A stretch of DNA of 64,000 nt from CBDHDN01 sp965261585 (GCA_965261585.1 CBDHDN010000016.1:62001-126000); one strand, 5' to 3'; shown: positions 45,142 through 54,066, counted from the stretch's first letter. Notes: generated by a model not told the origin, from the letters alone. Program-made: numbers and translations.

Positions 45142-46142
45142 TGGCCGTCCAGCCGCTCGCATCGCAGGTCGGCGTGGCGCCGGCGTGCCGAGCGCTGGGG
45201 GTGCCACGGGCTTCCTTCTACCGTCGTCAGAGGCCCGCTCCCGGGCATCAGCAGCCCCGTCCTACGCCCGCCCGGGCCCTGTGTGCGTCCGAACGCGCGC
45301 ACGTCCTCGACGTGCTCGCCAGCCCGCGCTTCGTCGACCGGTCACCGGCCGAGGTCGTCGCGACGCTGCTCGATGAAGGCCAGTATCTGTGCGCCGAGCG
45401 CACGATGTACCGGATCCTGGCCGCGAACCAGCCGGTGCGAGAGCGGCGCAATCAGCGCAGTCATCCCTGCTACACCAAGCCCGAGCTGGTGGCCACGGGC
45501 CCCAACCAGACCTGGTCCTGGGATATCACCCGGCTCCGGGGGCCCAAACGCTGGACGTCCTTCTACCTCTATGTCTTGCTCGACATCTTCAGCCGCTGCG
45601 TCGTGGGCTGGATGGTTGCCGATCGGGAGAACGCCGCGCTCGCCGCGACGCTGATCGAGGAAACCTGTCTCAAGCAAGGCATCGAGCCCCAGGTGCTCAC
45701 CCTGCATTCGGACCGCGGCGCGCCGATGACCAGCAAGTGTACCGCCCAACTCCTCGCCGACCTCGGGGTCACCCGCTCTCTGAGCCGCCCCCAGGTCAGC
45801 GATGACAACCCGTTCTCCGAAGCGCAGTTCAAGACCCTGAAGTATCACCCCGGCTTCCCTGGGCGCTTCGAAGACATTACCGCCGCCATCGCCTTCTGCC
45901 GGTCGTTCTTCCCCTGGTACAACACCGAGCACCGCCATGCCGGGATCGCGATGCTCACCCCCGATGATGTCCATCATCACCGGGCACCGGATGTGCTGGC
46001 TCAGCGCGGACGTACCCTGCAAGCCGCCTGGGCCCTTCACCCCGAACGCTTCGTCCACGGCACCCCGAAACCCGCCCCGCTTCCCGAAGCCGTCTGGATC
46101 AACCCACCCGCCACTTCCACAACAGGAGAAACGAGTCGGTAA
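45141..46142 (+). CDS. IS3-type orfB transposase (element B, copy D)
   Basis: 333 residues. The integrase core has NQTWSWDITRLRGP (first Asp), VLTLHSDRGAPMTS (second Asp) and DDNPFSEAQFKTLKYHPGFP (Glu), and the C-terminal IS3 domain FCRSFFPWYNTEHRHAGIAM. Complete and likely active; copies A, B and C are broken versions of it. Confidence 0.95.
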   Translation: MAVQPLASQVGVAPACRALGVPRASFYRRQRPAPGHQQPRPTPARALCASERAHVLDVLASPRFVDRSPAEVVATLLDEGQYLCAERTMYRILAANQPVRERRNQRSHPCYTKPELVATGPNQTWSWDITRLRGPKRWTSFYLYVLLDIFSRCVVGWMVADRENAALAATLIEETCLKQGIEPQVLTLHSDRGAPMTSKCTAQLLADLGVTRSLSRPQVSDDNPFSEAQFKTLKYHPGFPGRFEDITAAIAFCRSFFPWYNTEHRHAGIAMLTPDDVHHHRAPDVLAQRGRTLQAAWALHPERFVHGTPKPAPLPEAVWINPPATSTTGETSR

Positions 46143-46348
46143 ATAGAAACCGTCGGTGTCTCAAAGTCGTTGACAGGTTCCGTAGCACCTGCGCCCGCCC
46201 CATCCTCGCCCCCGCAAAAAACCTCCTTGGAGCGATTCCAGAAACGGTCACTTCGCGCGCTACATAATCCGGACAACTCACACGCTATCTACAATTAGCT
46301 CTGCTACTGGTTGCTGCGGGGCGAATACCGTCGTACAGTTAGGATCTG

Positions 46349-46380
46349 ACATAACAACGCACCTACATAACAACGCATCT
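46349..46380. repeat. Two tandem 16-bp repeats before the FrcB-like gene
   Basis: ACATAACAACGCACCT (46349-46364) is followed directly by ACATAACAACGCATCT (46365-46380), one mismatch. The second copy ends 12 bp before the ATG and abuts the ribosome binding site AGGGAGG. They are AT-rich compared with their surroundings: paired regulator-binding sites or a leader duplication. Confidence 0.55.
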
Positions 46381-46392
46381 AGGGAGGAACAT

Positions 46393-47331
46393 ATGAAGAA
46401 GCTAACACTTGCACTGGCCGCGGTGGTCCTGGCCGTCGGCATGACCAGTACGGCAATGGCCCAGCGCATCATCGTCGTGGTGCACGGCCAGGCGGCCGAC
46501 CCCTTCTGGTCCGTCGTGAAGAATGGCGTTGATGCCGCGGCGGCTGATATGGGTGTCACCGTTGAATACCGGGCGCCCGGCACGTTTGACATGGTGGCTA
46601 TGGCCCAGATGATTGATGCCGCTGTCGCGTCGAACCCGGATGGGATCGCCGTGTCGCTGCCCGACGCCGATGCCCTTGGTACCGCGATTCGTGATGCCGT
46701 CGCCGCCGGTATTCCGGTGGTGTCCATGAATTCGGGGAGCGACGATTTCAAGGCTCTCGGCGTCATGGCGCATGTTGGCCAAACGGAGTATGAGGCCGGT
46801 GTGGGCGGCGGCGAGCGGATGAAGGCCGCCGGCGTCACAAACGCGATCTGCTTCAACCAGGAGGTCGGTAACGTTGCGCTCGACCGGCGCTGCGCAGGCT
46901 TCGCCGAAGGCCTCGGCGAGGGCTCCAAGGTCACGGTATTGACCGGACCAGCCATCGGCGACCCGACGGCGGCGCGCAATGCAATCACCGCGGCGTTGAA
47001 TCGGAATCCCGATCTCGACGGCCTCCTGACGCTTGGTCCGACGGGTGCAGACCCGGCCCTCGCGGCGCTCGAGGAAGCCGAAAAGCTGGATGAGATCGTC
47101 TTCGGCACGTTTGACTTGTCGCCGTCTGTGCTCGAGGCGCTGCGGGACGGTAAGATGGCTTTCGCCATCGACCAACAGCAGTTCCTCCAGGGCTACCTCT
47201 CCGTCGTCATGCTGACGCAATTCGCCAAGTTCGGCGTGATGCCGGCCAACGTTGTGCAGACCGGACCGGGATTTGTAACGCAAGACAATGCCGCTCAGGT
47301 CATCGACTTAGCCAAACAAGGCATTCGTTAG
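46393..47331 (+). CDS. frcB: Periplasmic monosaccharide-binding protein (FrcB-like)
   Basis: 312 residues. A Sec signal peptide (MKKLTLALAAVVLAVGMTST, AMAQ) is followed by a Peripla_BP_4 fold: RIIVVVHGQAADPFWSVVKN, VASNPDGIAVSLPDADALG, AAGIPVVSMNSGSDDFK, ICFNQEVGNVALDRRCAGF and FAIDQQQFLQGY, close to fructose/ribose-binding proteins. It binds sugar and delivers it to the FrcC/FrcA-like transporter at 40763-42759, now divergent and about 3.6 kb away because of IS insertions. A strong ribosome binding site (AGGGAGG) precedes the ATG. Confidence 0.85.
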   Translation: MKKLTLALAAVVLAVGMTSTAMAQRIIVVVHGQAADPFWSVVKNGVDAAAADMGVTVEYRAPGTFDMVAMAQMIDAAVASNPDGIAVSLPDADALGTAIRDAVAAGIPVVSMNSGSDDFKALGVMAHVGQTEYEAGVGGGERMKAAGVTNAICFNQEVGNVALDRRCAGFAEGLGEGSKVTVLTGPAIGDPTAARNAITAALNRNPDLDGLLTLGPTGADPALAALEEAEKLDEIVFGTFDLSPSVLEALRDGKMAFAIDQQQFLQGYLSVVMLTQFAKFGVMPANVVQTGPGFVTQDNAAQVIDLAKQGIR

Positions 47332-47578
47332 CCTAACCGGCGGGAGTTATGGGGGGCCCGGGGGTGGGCGGGCCCCTCTTCCCGCCCACTCCACGTTCGT
47401 ATGCGCGGCGCCGAGAGACGGCATTGTCGGTGCCGGCCGTGCGAGACGGCGTGAGTTGCTCTTCTCCCTGGATCCCGCGAACGCCGCTGGGTCCAGTGCC
47501 TGAGCAGAGGAAGTCCGCCCTTGCGCCGGCGCCGGCCAAGACGCCGCCCACCCTCGTGGCTGTCAGGGAGGGTTCGAA

Positions 47579-48427
47579 ATGAACGACAGCGCTCGCAATC
47601 GACCCAGTCAGGACGTTGGCAACGTCCTGCTGCTGGAACACGTCAACGTCACGATACCCGACCAGGAGACGGCAACGACCTTCTACGTCACCGGGCTCGG
47701 ATTTACGCGCGATCCCTACATGATGGTCGGATCGGACAACATGTGGGTCAACGTCGGCCGGCAGCAGTTCCACATGCCGAAGGGGCCGCCGCAACGGTTC
47801 AGGGGCGTGGTCGGCCTGGTCGTACCCGACATCGAGGCACTGGAGGAGAGGCTGTCCGGCGTGGCCGGCGCCCTCGAGGGCACCCTGTTCGAGTTCCGTT
47901 CGCACAAGGACGTCATCGACGTGACCGGTCCGTGGGGTAACACATTTCGGCTGCACGCGTCGGTCGCTGGATTTCCCGGCGCGCTCGGCCTGGCCTATCT
48001 GGAGATCGCCGTACCGGCGGGGACGGCAAACGACATCGCGGCGTTTTATGAGCAAGCGCTGCGCGCCCCGGCACGGGTGCGCGACGTTGGATCGGGCAGC
48101 GCGCGCGCCGAGGTCTGCGTTGGCCCCGGGCAGCGGCTCATCTATCGGGAGTCGGCGGGTGCCGCAGCCGACTACGACGGACACCACATCGCGATCTACG
48201 TGGCGGATTTCTCGGGACCCTACGATTGGTTGAACGAGAGAGGACTCGTGACGGTGGAAGACAATGACCATCAATACAGGTGCCAGGACCTCGTGCCGCC
48301 GCACGGCGGACGCGCCATCTGGACCCTGGAGCACGAGATCAGGAGCCTGCATCATCCCCACTGGAATCGCTGGCTTGTCAACCGAGCCGGCCCCGATCAG
48401 CTCGGCGGTTTGCGTCTATCGCCTTAG
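47579..48427 (+). CDS. VOC (glyoxalase/bleomycin-resistance) superfamily protein
   Basis: 282 residues with two VOC modules: residues ~16-125 (LLLEHVNVTIPDQETATTFY, WVNVGRQQFHMP) and ~135-265 (GLAYLEIAVPAGTANDIAAF, HHIAIYVADFSGPYDWLNE, ending in IWTLEHEIRSLHHP). Metal ligands His/Glu are plausible at LEHVN, QFHMP and HIAIY, as in type I ring-cleaving dioxygenases or glyoxalases. The reaction is not predictable. GGGAGGGTTCG precedes the ATG. Confidence 0.75.
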   Translation: MNDSARNRPSQDVGNVLLLEHVNVTIPDQETATTFYVTGLGFTRDPYMMVGSDNMWVNVGRQQFHMPKGPPQRFRGVVGLVVPDIEALEERLSGVAGALEGTLFEFRSHKDVIDVTGPWGNTFRLHASVAGFPGALGLAYLEIAVPAGTANDIAAFYEQALRAPARVRDVGSGSARAEVCVGPGQRLIYRESAGAAADYDGHHIAIYVADFSGPYDWLNERGLVTVEDNDHQYRCQDLVPPHGGRAIWTLEHEIRSLHHPHWNRWLVNRAGPDQLGGLRLSP

Positions 48428-48727
48428 CCTGAGGACCTTGCAGCCAAAGCTTGCGCCCGCTGAGCGCTCGCCGCCGCGACCTCACTCTGGTCGAGCAGTC
48501 TCTCGATTACGCAGAAGCCTTCTCCCTTTGTTAGCTGGTGGACGATCCGGTCGACGTCGCCGGATATGCAAAAAGTAACGTATTCACATCAGCTGAAGGC
48601 CATTCAGCGTCACCATGGCGTGACGGAATCCGGCGGCGACAAGCACCGAGTCTAGACCAGCCTGCACTCACCATTCACTTACAAGGCGACTCCAGCTTAT
48701 CGCGCTCGTCATAAGCCGTTGAAAAAA
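48428..48727. other. Intergenic region, no gene recognised
   Basis: About 300 bp between the VOC gene and the tRNA-like sequence. Only short frames without ribosome binding sites; no repeat or hairpin that stands out. Confidence 0.4.
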
Positions 48728-48805
48728 TGGTGGGCCCGGCAGGATTCGAACCTGCGACATGACCGTATGAGTGACGGTCCGACCACCCAACGGATCGACC
48801 TTGTC
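48728..48805 (-). pseudogene. tRNA-like relic without a pairing 5' acceptor
   Basis: The 3' half is a good tRNA: T arm GCAGG-TTCGAAT-CCTGC, acceptor strand CGGGCCC, A and encoded CCA (48728-48730). A D-arm-like GATC...GGTC and an anticodon stem GACCG/CGGTC are also seen, but the anticodon loop would be nine bases (TCACTCATA) and the sequence at the 5' end does not pair with CGGGCCC. I read it as a decayed tRNA; an unusual functional RNA is less likely. Confidence 0.45.
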
Positions 48806-48895
48806 TGCGTTTCGCCGCAATTTCACGACACCCGTTGACACTATGTTGATACCAAGAAGCTTGGCGAATATCTCCTCTGTATTTCAACAAGATAA

Positions 48896-48970
48896 TGGTG
48901 GGCGCGGCTGGGATTGAACCAGCGACTTCTCGCATGTGAAACGAGCGCTCTACCGCTGAGCTACGCGCCC
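48896..48970 (-). tRNA. tRNA-Val (anticodon CAC)
   Basis: 75 nt including the encoded CCA. Acceptor GGGCGCG pairs with CGCGCCC, D arm GCTC..GAGC, anticodon stem CTCGT/GCGAG with loop TTCACAT (anticodon CAC, reading GUG), T arm GCTGG-TTCAATC-CCAGC. All arms pair and invariant bases are present. Confidence 0.93.
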
Positions 48971-49129
48971 CCGCTGACGGTCGGTTGATTGCTATAGGAG
49001 CGCCGCAGGGGCGCTGTCAAGAAAGCCCCTATCTCCGACTCTGGGCCTCGTATAGGGTGCCGGCCGGCCGCTGCGCCGGGACTTGCCGGCGGGCGGCCGC
49101 CCGGCGAGTCCAGCGGGGATTCTTGCGAC

Positions 49130-49969
49130 ATGCGATACCTGGCGCGGACGGCGGCGATTGCGGCGGCGGCGATGCTTGCCGGCGAGCCGGTGGCCGGGGC
49201 GGCCGAGCCGCCGACCGGCTACACGGCGTCTTACAAGGTCTATACCGCCGGGCTTCATGCCCTCGACTTCGAATTGGCCGCGACCGTTGCGGCCGAGCGC
49301 TTCGTGGCACGCATGTCGGCGAGCCCGTACGGCATCATCGCCAAGTTCATCCCGTGGGCGCTGGAGGCGTCGAGCGCCGGCGTGTTGGCGGCTGGCGAGC
49401 TAAGACCGCGGCGCCACCGCAGCGCCACTTGGTGGCGCGGCGAGCAGCGCTGGGTCGAGATCGACTTCGACGGCGAGGGTCCCGTGGACCTGCGGGCCGA
49501 GCCGGCCAGCGAAGGCGACGGCATGGGCGCGATCGCGGCCGCCATGCTGGTCGGCGCCATCGATCCGGTCAGCGCCATCAACGGTATTATCCTGAGCAAC
49601 GCCGACGGCGTGCTGTGCCCGCCGCGCACCCCGGTCTTCGACGGCCGCCGGCGTTACGACATGGTGATGGAGCGCCTGCCGGCACGCACTCTCAAGGGGC
49701 GCGGCGATCGCTATGGCGGTGTCGTGGAGGGCTGCCGCCTGACCCTCGAGCCGGTGGCCGGCAAGCGCGACGACGACGAGGCGCGCACGTTCCCCATCAT
49801 CGCCTGGTTCGCCGCCCTGCCGGGCGGCGGGCCGATGGTGCCGGTGCGCCTGGAGCTGCGGACGAAGTACGGCCAGACGCTTGCGCATCTGCGCCGCCTG
49901 CGCCTGGCCGACGGCCGGGTCGTCTTCGGTGACCAAGACGACGAGCGACAGGCCGCGCAACGGCGCTAG
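49130..49969 (+). CDS. DUF3108-domain secreted protein
   Basis: 279 residues. An N-terminal signal peptide (MRYLARTAAIAAAAMLAGEP, cleavage after AGA near residue 24) is followed by the DUF3108 pattern GYTASYKVYTAGLHALDFEL, with FPIIAWFAALPGGGPMVPVR towards the end. DUF3108 proteins are periplasmic beta-sheet proteins of unknown function, common next to tRNA and housekeeping genes in alphaproteobacteria. It is convergent with gph. Confidence 0.8.
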   Translation: MRYLARTAAIAAAAMLAGEPVAGAAEPPTGYTASYKVYTAGLHALDFELAATVAAERFVARMSASPYGIIAKFIPWALEASSAGVLAAGELRPRRHRSATWWRGEQRWVEIDFDGEGPVDLRAEPASEGDGMGAIAAAMLVGAIDPVSAINGIILSNADGVLCPPRTPVFDGRRRYDMVMERLPARTLKGRGDRYGGVVEGCRLTLEPVAGKRDDDEARTFPIIAWFAALPGGGPMVPVRLELRTKYGQTLAHLRRLRLADGRVVFGDQDDERQAAQRR

Positions 49970-49997
49970 CACCCGGATTTCCGTCAGCGTCGACCCA

Positions 49998-50672
49998 CTA
50001 CACCGGCAGCGCCCGCAGCGCCGCGGGCAGCGCGTGGAAGTAGGAGAGCACGGCGTCGGCGCCGAGTTCGGCCACGGGCACGCGGCTGTAGCCGTAGGCC
50101 ATGATGATGACCGGCAGGCCGGCGCGGTGCGCGGCGGCGACGTCGTGTTCGTTGTCGCCGACCATGACGGCCGACATGGTGCCGGTGCCGAGCGTCTCGA
50201 GCGCCCCCAACAAGTGTCCGGGATCGGGCTTGCGGACGGCCAGGCTGTTGCCGCCGACGACCACCTCGAAAAAGTCGGCGAGGTCCAGGGCCGCCAGCAG
50301 GCGGTGCGTCGGCTCGACGAACTTGTTCGTGCAGACCGCCATCCGCAGCCCATCGGCGCGCAGGTCCTGCAGGACCTCCGGCACGCCGGGAAAAGGCTGC
50401 GACGTGTCGGCGAGGACACGATCGTAGCTCTCCAGATAGCGGGCCTGTTGGGCCGCCATTGCGTCGCGTTCAGGCACTGCGCCGGTGGCCGCGAAGGCGC
50501 GTTCGACCAACTTTGCCGTGCTGTCGCCGATCATGCGCTTGGTCTCGGCGAGGTCGACCGGACGGCGCCCGTTCTCGGCCAGAACCGCGTTGAGCGCGCT
50601 GCGGATGTCGGGCGCGCTGTCGACGAGCGTGCCGTCGAGGTCGAACAGGACGGCCTTCGGTAATGGCGGCAT
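49998..50672 (-). CDS. gph: Phosphoglycolate phosphatase (HAD superfamily)
   Basis: 224 residues. HAD motif I is AVLFDLDGTLVDSAPD, motif II lies in MAVCTNKFVEP, motif III Lys in VRKPDPGHLLGAL and motif IV MVGDNEHDVAAA. The helical cap between motifs I and II matches Gph/PGP proteins that dephosphorylate 2-phosphoglycolate from DNA repair and oxygenase side reactions. ATG 50672 (MPPLPKAVLF) is preferred; an upstream in-frame start adds only disordered residues. It diverges from glmU, 184 bp apart. Confidence 0.88.
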   Translation of the reverse strand: MPPLPKAVLFDLDGTLVDSAPDIRSALNAVLAENGRRPVDLAETKRMIGDSTAKLVERAFAATGAVPERDAMAAQQARYLESYDRVLADTSQPFPGVPEVLQDLRADGLRMAVCTNKFVEPTHRLLAALDLADFFEVVVGGNSLAVRKPDPGHLLGALETLGTGTMSAVMVGDNEHDVAAAHRAGLPVIIMAYGYSRVPVAELGADAVLSYFHALPAALRALPV

Positions 50673-50856
50673 GGGAGTGCTCCGGGGTTTCTCGCTTGTC
50701 CGGCGTGGCGGCGCGGAAGTCAAGGCGTACCAAGGCGTTTCCGGCGGCGTAAGCGAAAAATCAGGAAATCAGTGCTTGGAGGGCTGCGCGCCGTTGTGGC
50801 ACAGTCCCGCTGCATCTCAGGGGGGGGGTGTTTGTCCACGACCGTCGGTTGAGGCC

Positions 50857-52213
50857 ATGGCCAATACCTCCTATTCCATCGTCATGCTGGCCGCCGGCCA
50901 GGGTACTCGGATGAAATCCGACAAGCCCAAGGTCATGCATCCGCTGGCCGGCCGGCCGATGATCCAGCACGGGCTGGCGACCCTGACCGCCCTGGCGCCG
51001 GCACCGGCGCAGATCGCCATCGTGATCGGCCCCGGCATGGCAGCCGTCGCCAAGGCCGTGGCGCCCTGGCCCACGGCCGTGCAGGCCGAGCGCCTGGGCA
51101 CGGCGCACGCGGTCAACGCCGCGCGCGAGGTGATACCGCACAACGGCACCGTGCTCGTGCTCTATGGCGACACGCCGCTGGTCACGCCACAGACCTACCA
51201 GCGACTGTTGGCCGCCCGCGACGATGGCACGGCGGTCGTCGTGATGGGCTTCCGGCCGGCCGACCCGAGCCGCTATGGACGCCTCATCATCAATGGCGGC
51301 GGCGCCCTGGAGGCGATCGTCGAGGCGCGCGACGCGACGCCCGCGCAACAGGCGATCGGCCTGTGCAACGCTGGCATCATGGCGATCGACGGGGCGTGCC
51401 TGTTCGCGCTGATCGACCGCGTCGGCAACGCCAACGCCAAGGGCGAGTACTATCTGACGGACATCGTCGCGCTGGCCCGCGGCGACGGGCTGCGCTGTAC
51501 CGTCGTCGAGGCCGACGTGACGGAGCTGATGGGCATCGACAGCCGCGCCGGCCTGGCCGCCGCCGAGGCGATCGTGCAGGACCGAGTTGCGGGCCCGGGC
51601 CATGGTGGCGGGCGTCACGCTGATCGACCCGGCAAGCGTCTGGTTCAGCCATGACACCATGCTGGCACGCGACGTCGTCGTCCAGCCGAACGTCTTCTTC
51701 GGGCCCGGCGTGCGCGTCGGCGAGGGCGCCGAGATCCGCGTGTTCAGCCATCTCGAGGGCGCGACGGTCGCCGCCGGCGCCCAGATCGGCCCCTACGCGC
51801 GGCTGCGCCCGGGCGCCGTGATCGGCCCGCAGGCCCGCGTCGGCAACTTCGTCGAGGTCAAGAACGCCACCCTGGGCGACGGCGCCAAGGCCAACCACCT
51901 GAGCTATATCGGCGATGCCACGATCGGTGCGGCGGCCAACATCGGCGCCGGCACGATCACCTGCAACTACGACGGCTATGGCAAGTTCCACACCGACATC
52001 GGCGCCGGCGCCTTCATCGGCTCCAACTCGACCCTGATGGCGCCGCTCAATATCGGTGCCGGTGCGTTCGTTGCCGGCGGCAGCGCCATCAGCAAGGACG
52101 TGCCGGCCGACGCCCTGGCGGTCGGCCGCGGCCGGCAGGCGACGAAGGACGGCTGGGCGGCGCGCCGGCGCGCGCTCAAGGAAGCGGCAATGGCGAGCAA
52201 AAAGAAGACCTAA
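50857..52213 (+). CDS. glmU: Bifunctional GlmU (uridyltransferase/acetyltransferase), apparent +1 frameshift
   Basis: GlmU acetylates glucosamine-1-P and uridylates GlcNAc-1-P to give UDP-GlcNAc. The uridyltransferase half starts MANTSYSIVMLAAGQGTRMK and has KPKVMHPLAGRPM, YGDTPLVTP, KGEYYLTDIVALA. The left-handed beta-helix acetyltransferase half has RVGNFVEVKNATLGDGAKAN, HLSYIGDATIG and GAGTITCNYDGYGKFHT. One extra G at about 51586 (CGAGTTGCG) breaks the frame between the two domains, just after AAEAIVQDR; the second half is open from TTG 51587. As the protein is essential, either a sequence error or two separately translated domains must be assumed. It precedes glmS by 2 bp. Confidence 0.85.
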
Positions 52214-52215
52214 CC

Positions 52216-54039
52216 ATGTGCGGTATTATCGGCATTCTCGGGCGCGAGGACGTGGCGCCGCTGTTGCTCGACGGGCTCAAGCGGCTGGAGTATCGCGGCT
52301 ACGATTCGGCCGGGATCGCGACCCTGGTGAACGGCCGCATCGACCGGCGCCGGGCCGAGGGCAAGCTCGTCAACCTGGCGAAGCGCCTGGAGGGCAGCCC
52401 GTTGCCGGGCTCGACCGGGATCGGCCACACGCGCTGGGCGACCCACGGCGTGCCCAACGAGGTCAACGCGCACCCGCACGCGACCGACCGTGTCGCCCTG
52501 GTGCACAACGGCATCATCGAGAATTTCCAGGAGCTGCGCGACGAGCTGGAGGCCAAGGGCCACACCTTCGTCACCGACACCGATACCGAGGTCCTCGCCG
52601 CCCTCATCACCGACTATCTGCAGGGCGGCCAGCCGCCGGACAAGGCCGTCGCGGCCTCTCTGGCGCGGATCGACGGTGCGTTCGCGTTGGCCATCGTGTT
52701 CGCCGGCGCCCACGATTTGATGATCGGTGCGCGGCGCGGCAGCCCGCTGGCCATCGGCTATGGCGACGGTGAGATGTTCCTCGGCTCCGACGCCATGGCG
52801 CTGGCGCCGCTGACCAAGCGCATCAGTTACCTGGAGGAGGGCGACTGGGTCGTCATCACCCGTGACGGTGCCGTCGTGCACGACGCGCGGGGCGAGATCG
52901 TCGAGCGCGAGATCCGCACGACCCAGGCATCGGGCGCGCTGATCGGCAAGGGCAACTTCCGCCATTTCATACAGAAGGAGATCTTCGAGCAGCCGGCGGT
53001 CGTCGGCGACACGCTGCACGCCTTCGTCAATCCGAAGTCGCGCACGGTGCACATCCCGCCGCTGCCGTTCGAGCTGGCCGACGTGCCGAAGTTCACGATC
53101 ATCGCCTGCGGCACGGCGAGCTATGCCGGCCACGTCGCCAAATACTGGCTGGAGCAGCTGGCCCGTGTGCCGGTCGAGCTCGACATCGCCTCGGAGTTCC
53201 GCTACCGCGAGGCGCCGCTGCCGAAAGGCGGGGTCGCGCTGTTCATCAGCCAGTCCGGCGAGACCGCGGATACGCTCGCGGCGCTGCGCCACTGCCGCGC
53301 CCAGGGCCAGCGCATCGTCTCCGTCGTCAACGTGCCGGAGAGCACGATCGCGCGCGAAAGCGACATCATGCTGCAGACCTTCGCCGGGCCGGAGATCGGC
53401 GTCGCCTCGACGAAGGCGTTCACGACCCAGCTGACGACGCTGGCCTGTCTGGCGATCGCGACGGCGCGGGCGCGCCGGGCGATCGACCACACACGCGAGG
53501 CCGAGCTGGCTGTGGCGCTGACCGAGGTGCCGTCGCGCATGGCCGAAGTGCTGAACCATGACGAGCGGCTGCGCGAGATCGCCCATACGATCGCCGAGGC
53601 GCGCGACGTGCTCTATCTCGGCCGCGGCACGGCCTATCCGATGGCGCTGGAGGGCGCGCTGAAGCTGAAGGAGATCTCCTACATCCACGCCGAGGGCTAT
53701 GCCGCCGGCGAGATGAAGCACGGGCCGATCGCACTGATCGACGAAAGCGTGCCGGTGATCGTCCTGGCGCCGTCCGACGCGTTGTTCGAGAAGACCGCAT
53801 CGAACGTGCAGGAGGTGATCGCCCGCGGTGGCAAGGTGATCTTCCTGTCCGACGCACCCGGCATCGCCAGGCTGGGTGCCCAGGCCCACGCGGCGATCGA
53901 GATGCCGCGGGTCGACCCGTTCGTGGCGCCGCTGCTGTACGCCATCCCGGTGCAGCTGCTGGCCTACCACACCGCGGTCGTCAAGGGCACCGACGTCGAC
54001 CAGCCCCGCAACCTGGCGAAGAGCGTCACGGTCGAGTAG
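52216..54039 (+). CDS. glmS: Glutamine-fructose-6-phosphate aminotransferase
   Basis: 607 residues, full length. The N-terminal glutaminase domain begins MCGIIGILG with Cys2 as nucleophile, followed by RLEYRGYDSAGIA and HTRWATHGVPNEVNAHPH. Two SIS domains follow: IIACGTASYAGHVAKYWLE with FISQSGETADTLAAL, and DVLYLGRGTAYPMALEGALK. It ends with the invariant DQPRNLAKSVTVE. It makes glucosamine-6-phosphate, the first step to UDP-GlcNAc, in an operon with glmU. Confidence 0.97.
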   Translation: MCGIIGILGREDVAPLLLDGLKRLEYRGYDSAGIATLVNGRIDRRRAEGKLVNLAKRLEGSPLPGSTGIGHTRWATHGVPNEVNAHPHATDRVALVHNGIIENFQELRDELEAKGHTFVTDTDTEVLAALITDYLQGGQPPDKAVAASLARIDGAFALAIVFAGAHDLMIGARRGSPLAIGYGDGEMFLGSDAMALAPLTKRISYLEEGDWVVITRDGAVVHDARGEIVEREIRTTQASGALIGKGNFRHFIQKEIFEQPAVVGDTLHAFVNPKSRTVHIPPLPFELADVPKFTIIACGTASYAGHVAKYWLEQLARVPVELDIASEFRYREAPLPKGGVALFISQSGETADTLAALRHCRAQGQRIVSVVNVPESTIARESDIMLQTFAGPEIGVASTKAFTTQLTTLACLAIATARARRAIDHTREAELAVALTEVPSRMAEVLNHDERLREIAHTIAEARDVLYLGRGTAYPMALEGALKLKEISYIHAEGYAAGEMKHGPIALIDESVPVIVLAPSDALFEKTASNVQEVIARGGKVIFLSDAPGIARLGAQAHAAIEMPRVDPFVAPLLYAIPVQLLAYHTAVVKGTDVDQPRNLAKSVTVE

Positions 54040-54066
54040 GGGCGGCGGGCCTCTCCATACTCGTCA

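Larger units (their letters stand above)
44584..46182 (+). mobile_element. IS3-type element 'B', copy D (intact)
   Basis: 1599 bp, with both open frames complete. Ends CCTCTCTGCC and GGTTCCG; inner inverted TGAGACACCG. Unlike copies A-C it has no exact 4-bp duplication at its borders; a TAGC pair exists but three bases outside the left border. It is the likely master copy for the four elements of this family in the window. Confidence 0.92.
43320..46293 (-). mobile_element. IS1202/ISNCY-like element with 17-bp target duplication, interrupted by IS3-type element B
   Basis: Terminal inverted repeats of ~37 bp: both begin TGTAG, then share AGTTGTCCG and TTATGTAGCGC. The 17-bp sequence ATTAGCTCTGCTACTGG flanks the element (43303-43319 and 46294-46310). 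Without the 1599-bp inserted IS the element is 1375 bp. The transposase is an HTH plus integrase-core protein of the ISNCY type; long target duplications are a known trait of the IS1202 group (from memory). It sits just upstream of the FrcB-like gene. Confidence 0.75.

Noticed and set aside
48728..48805. A functional elongator tRNA
   Set aside because: The acceptor 5' strand does not pair and the anticodon loop has nine bases, so a normal tRNA is not supported.
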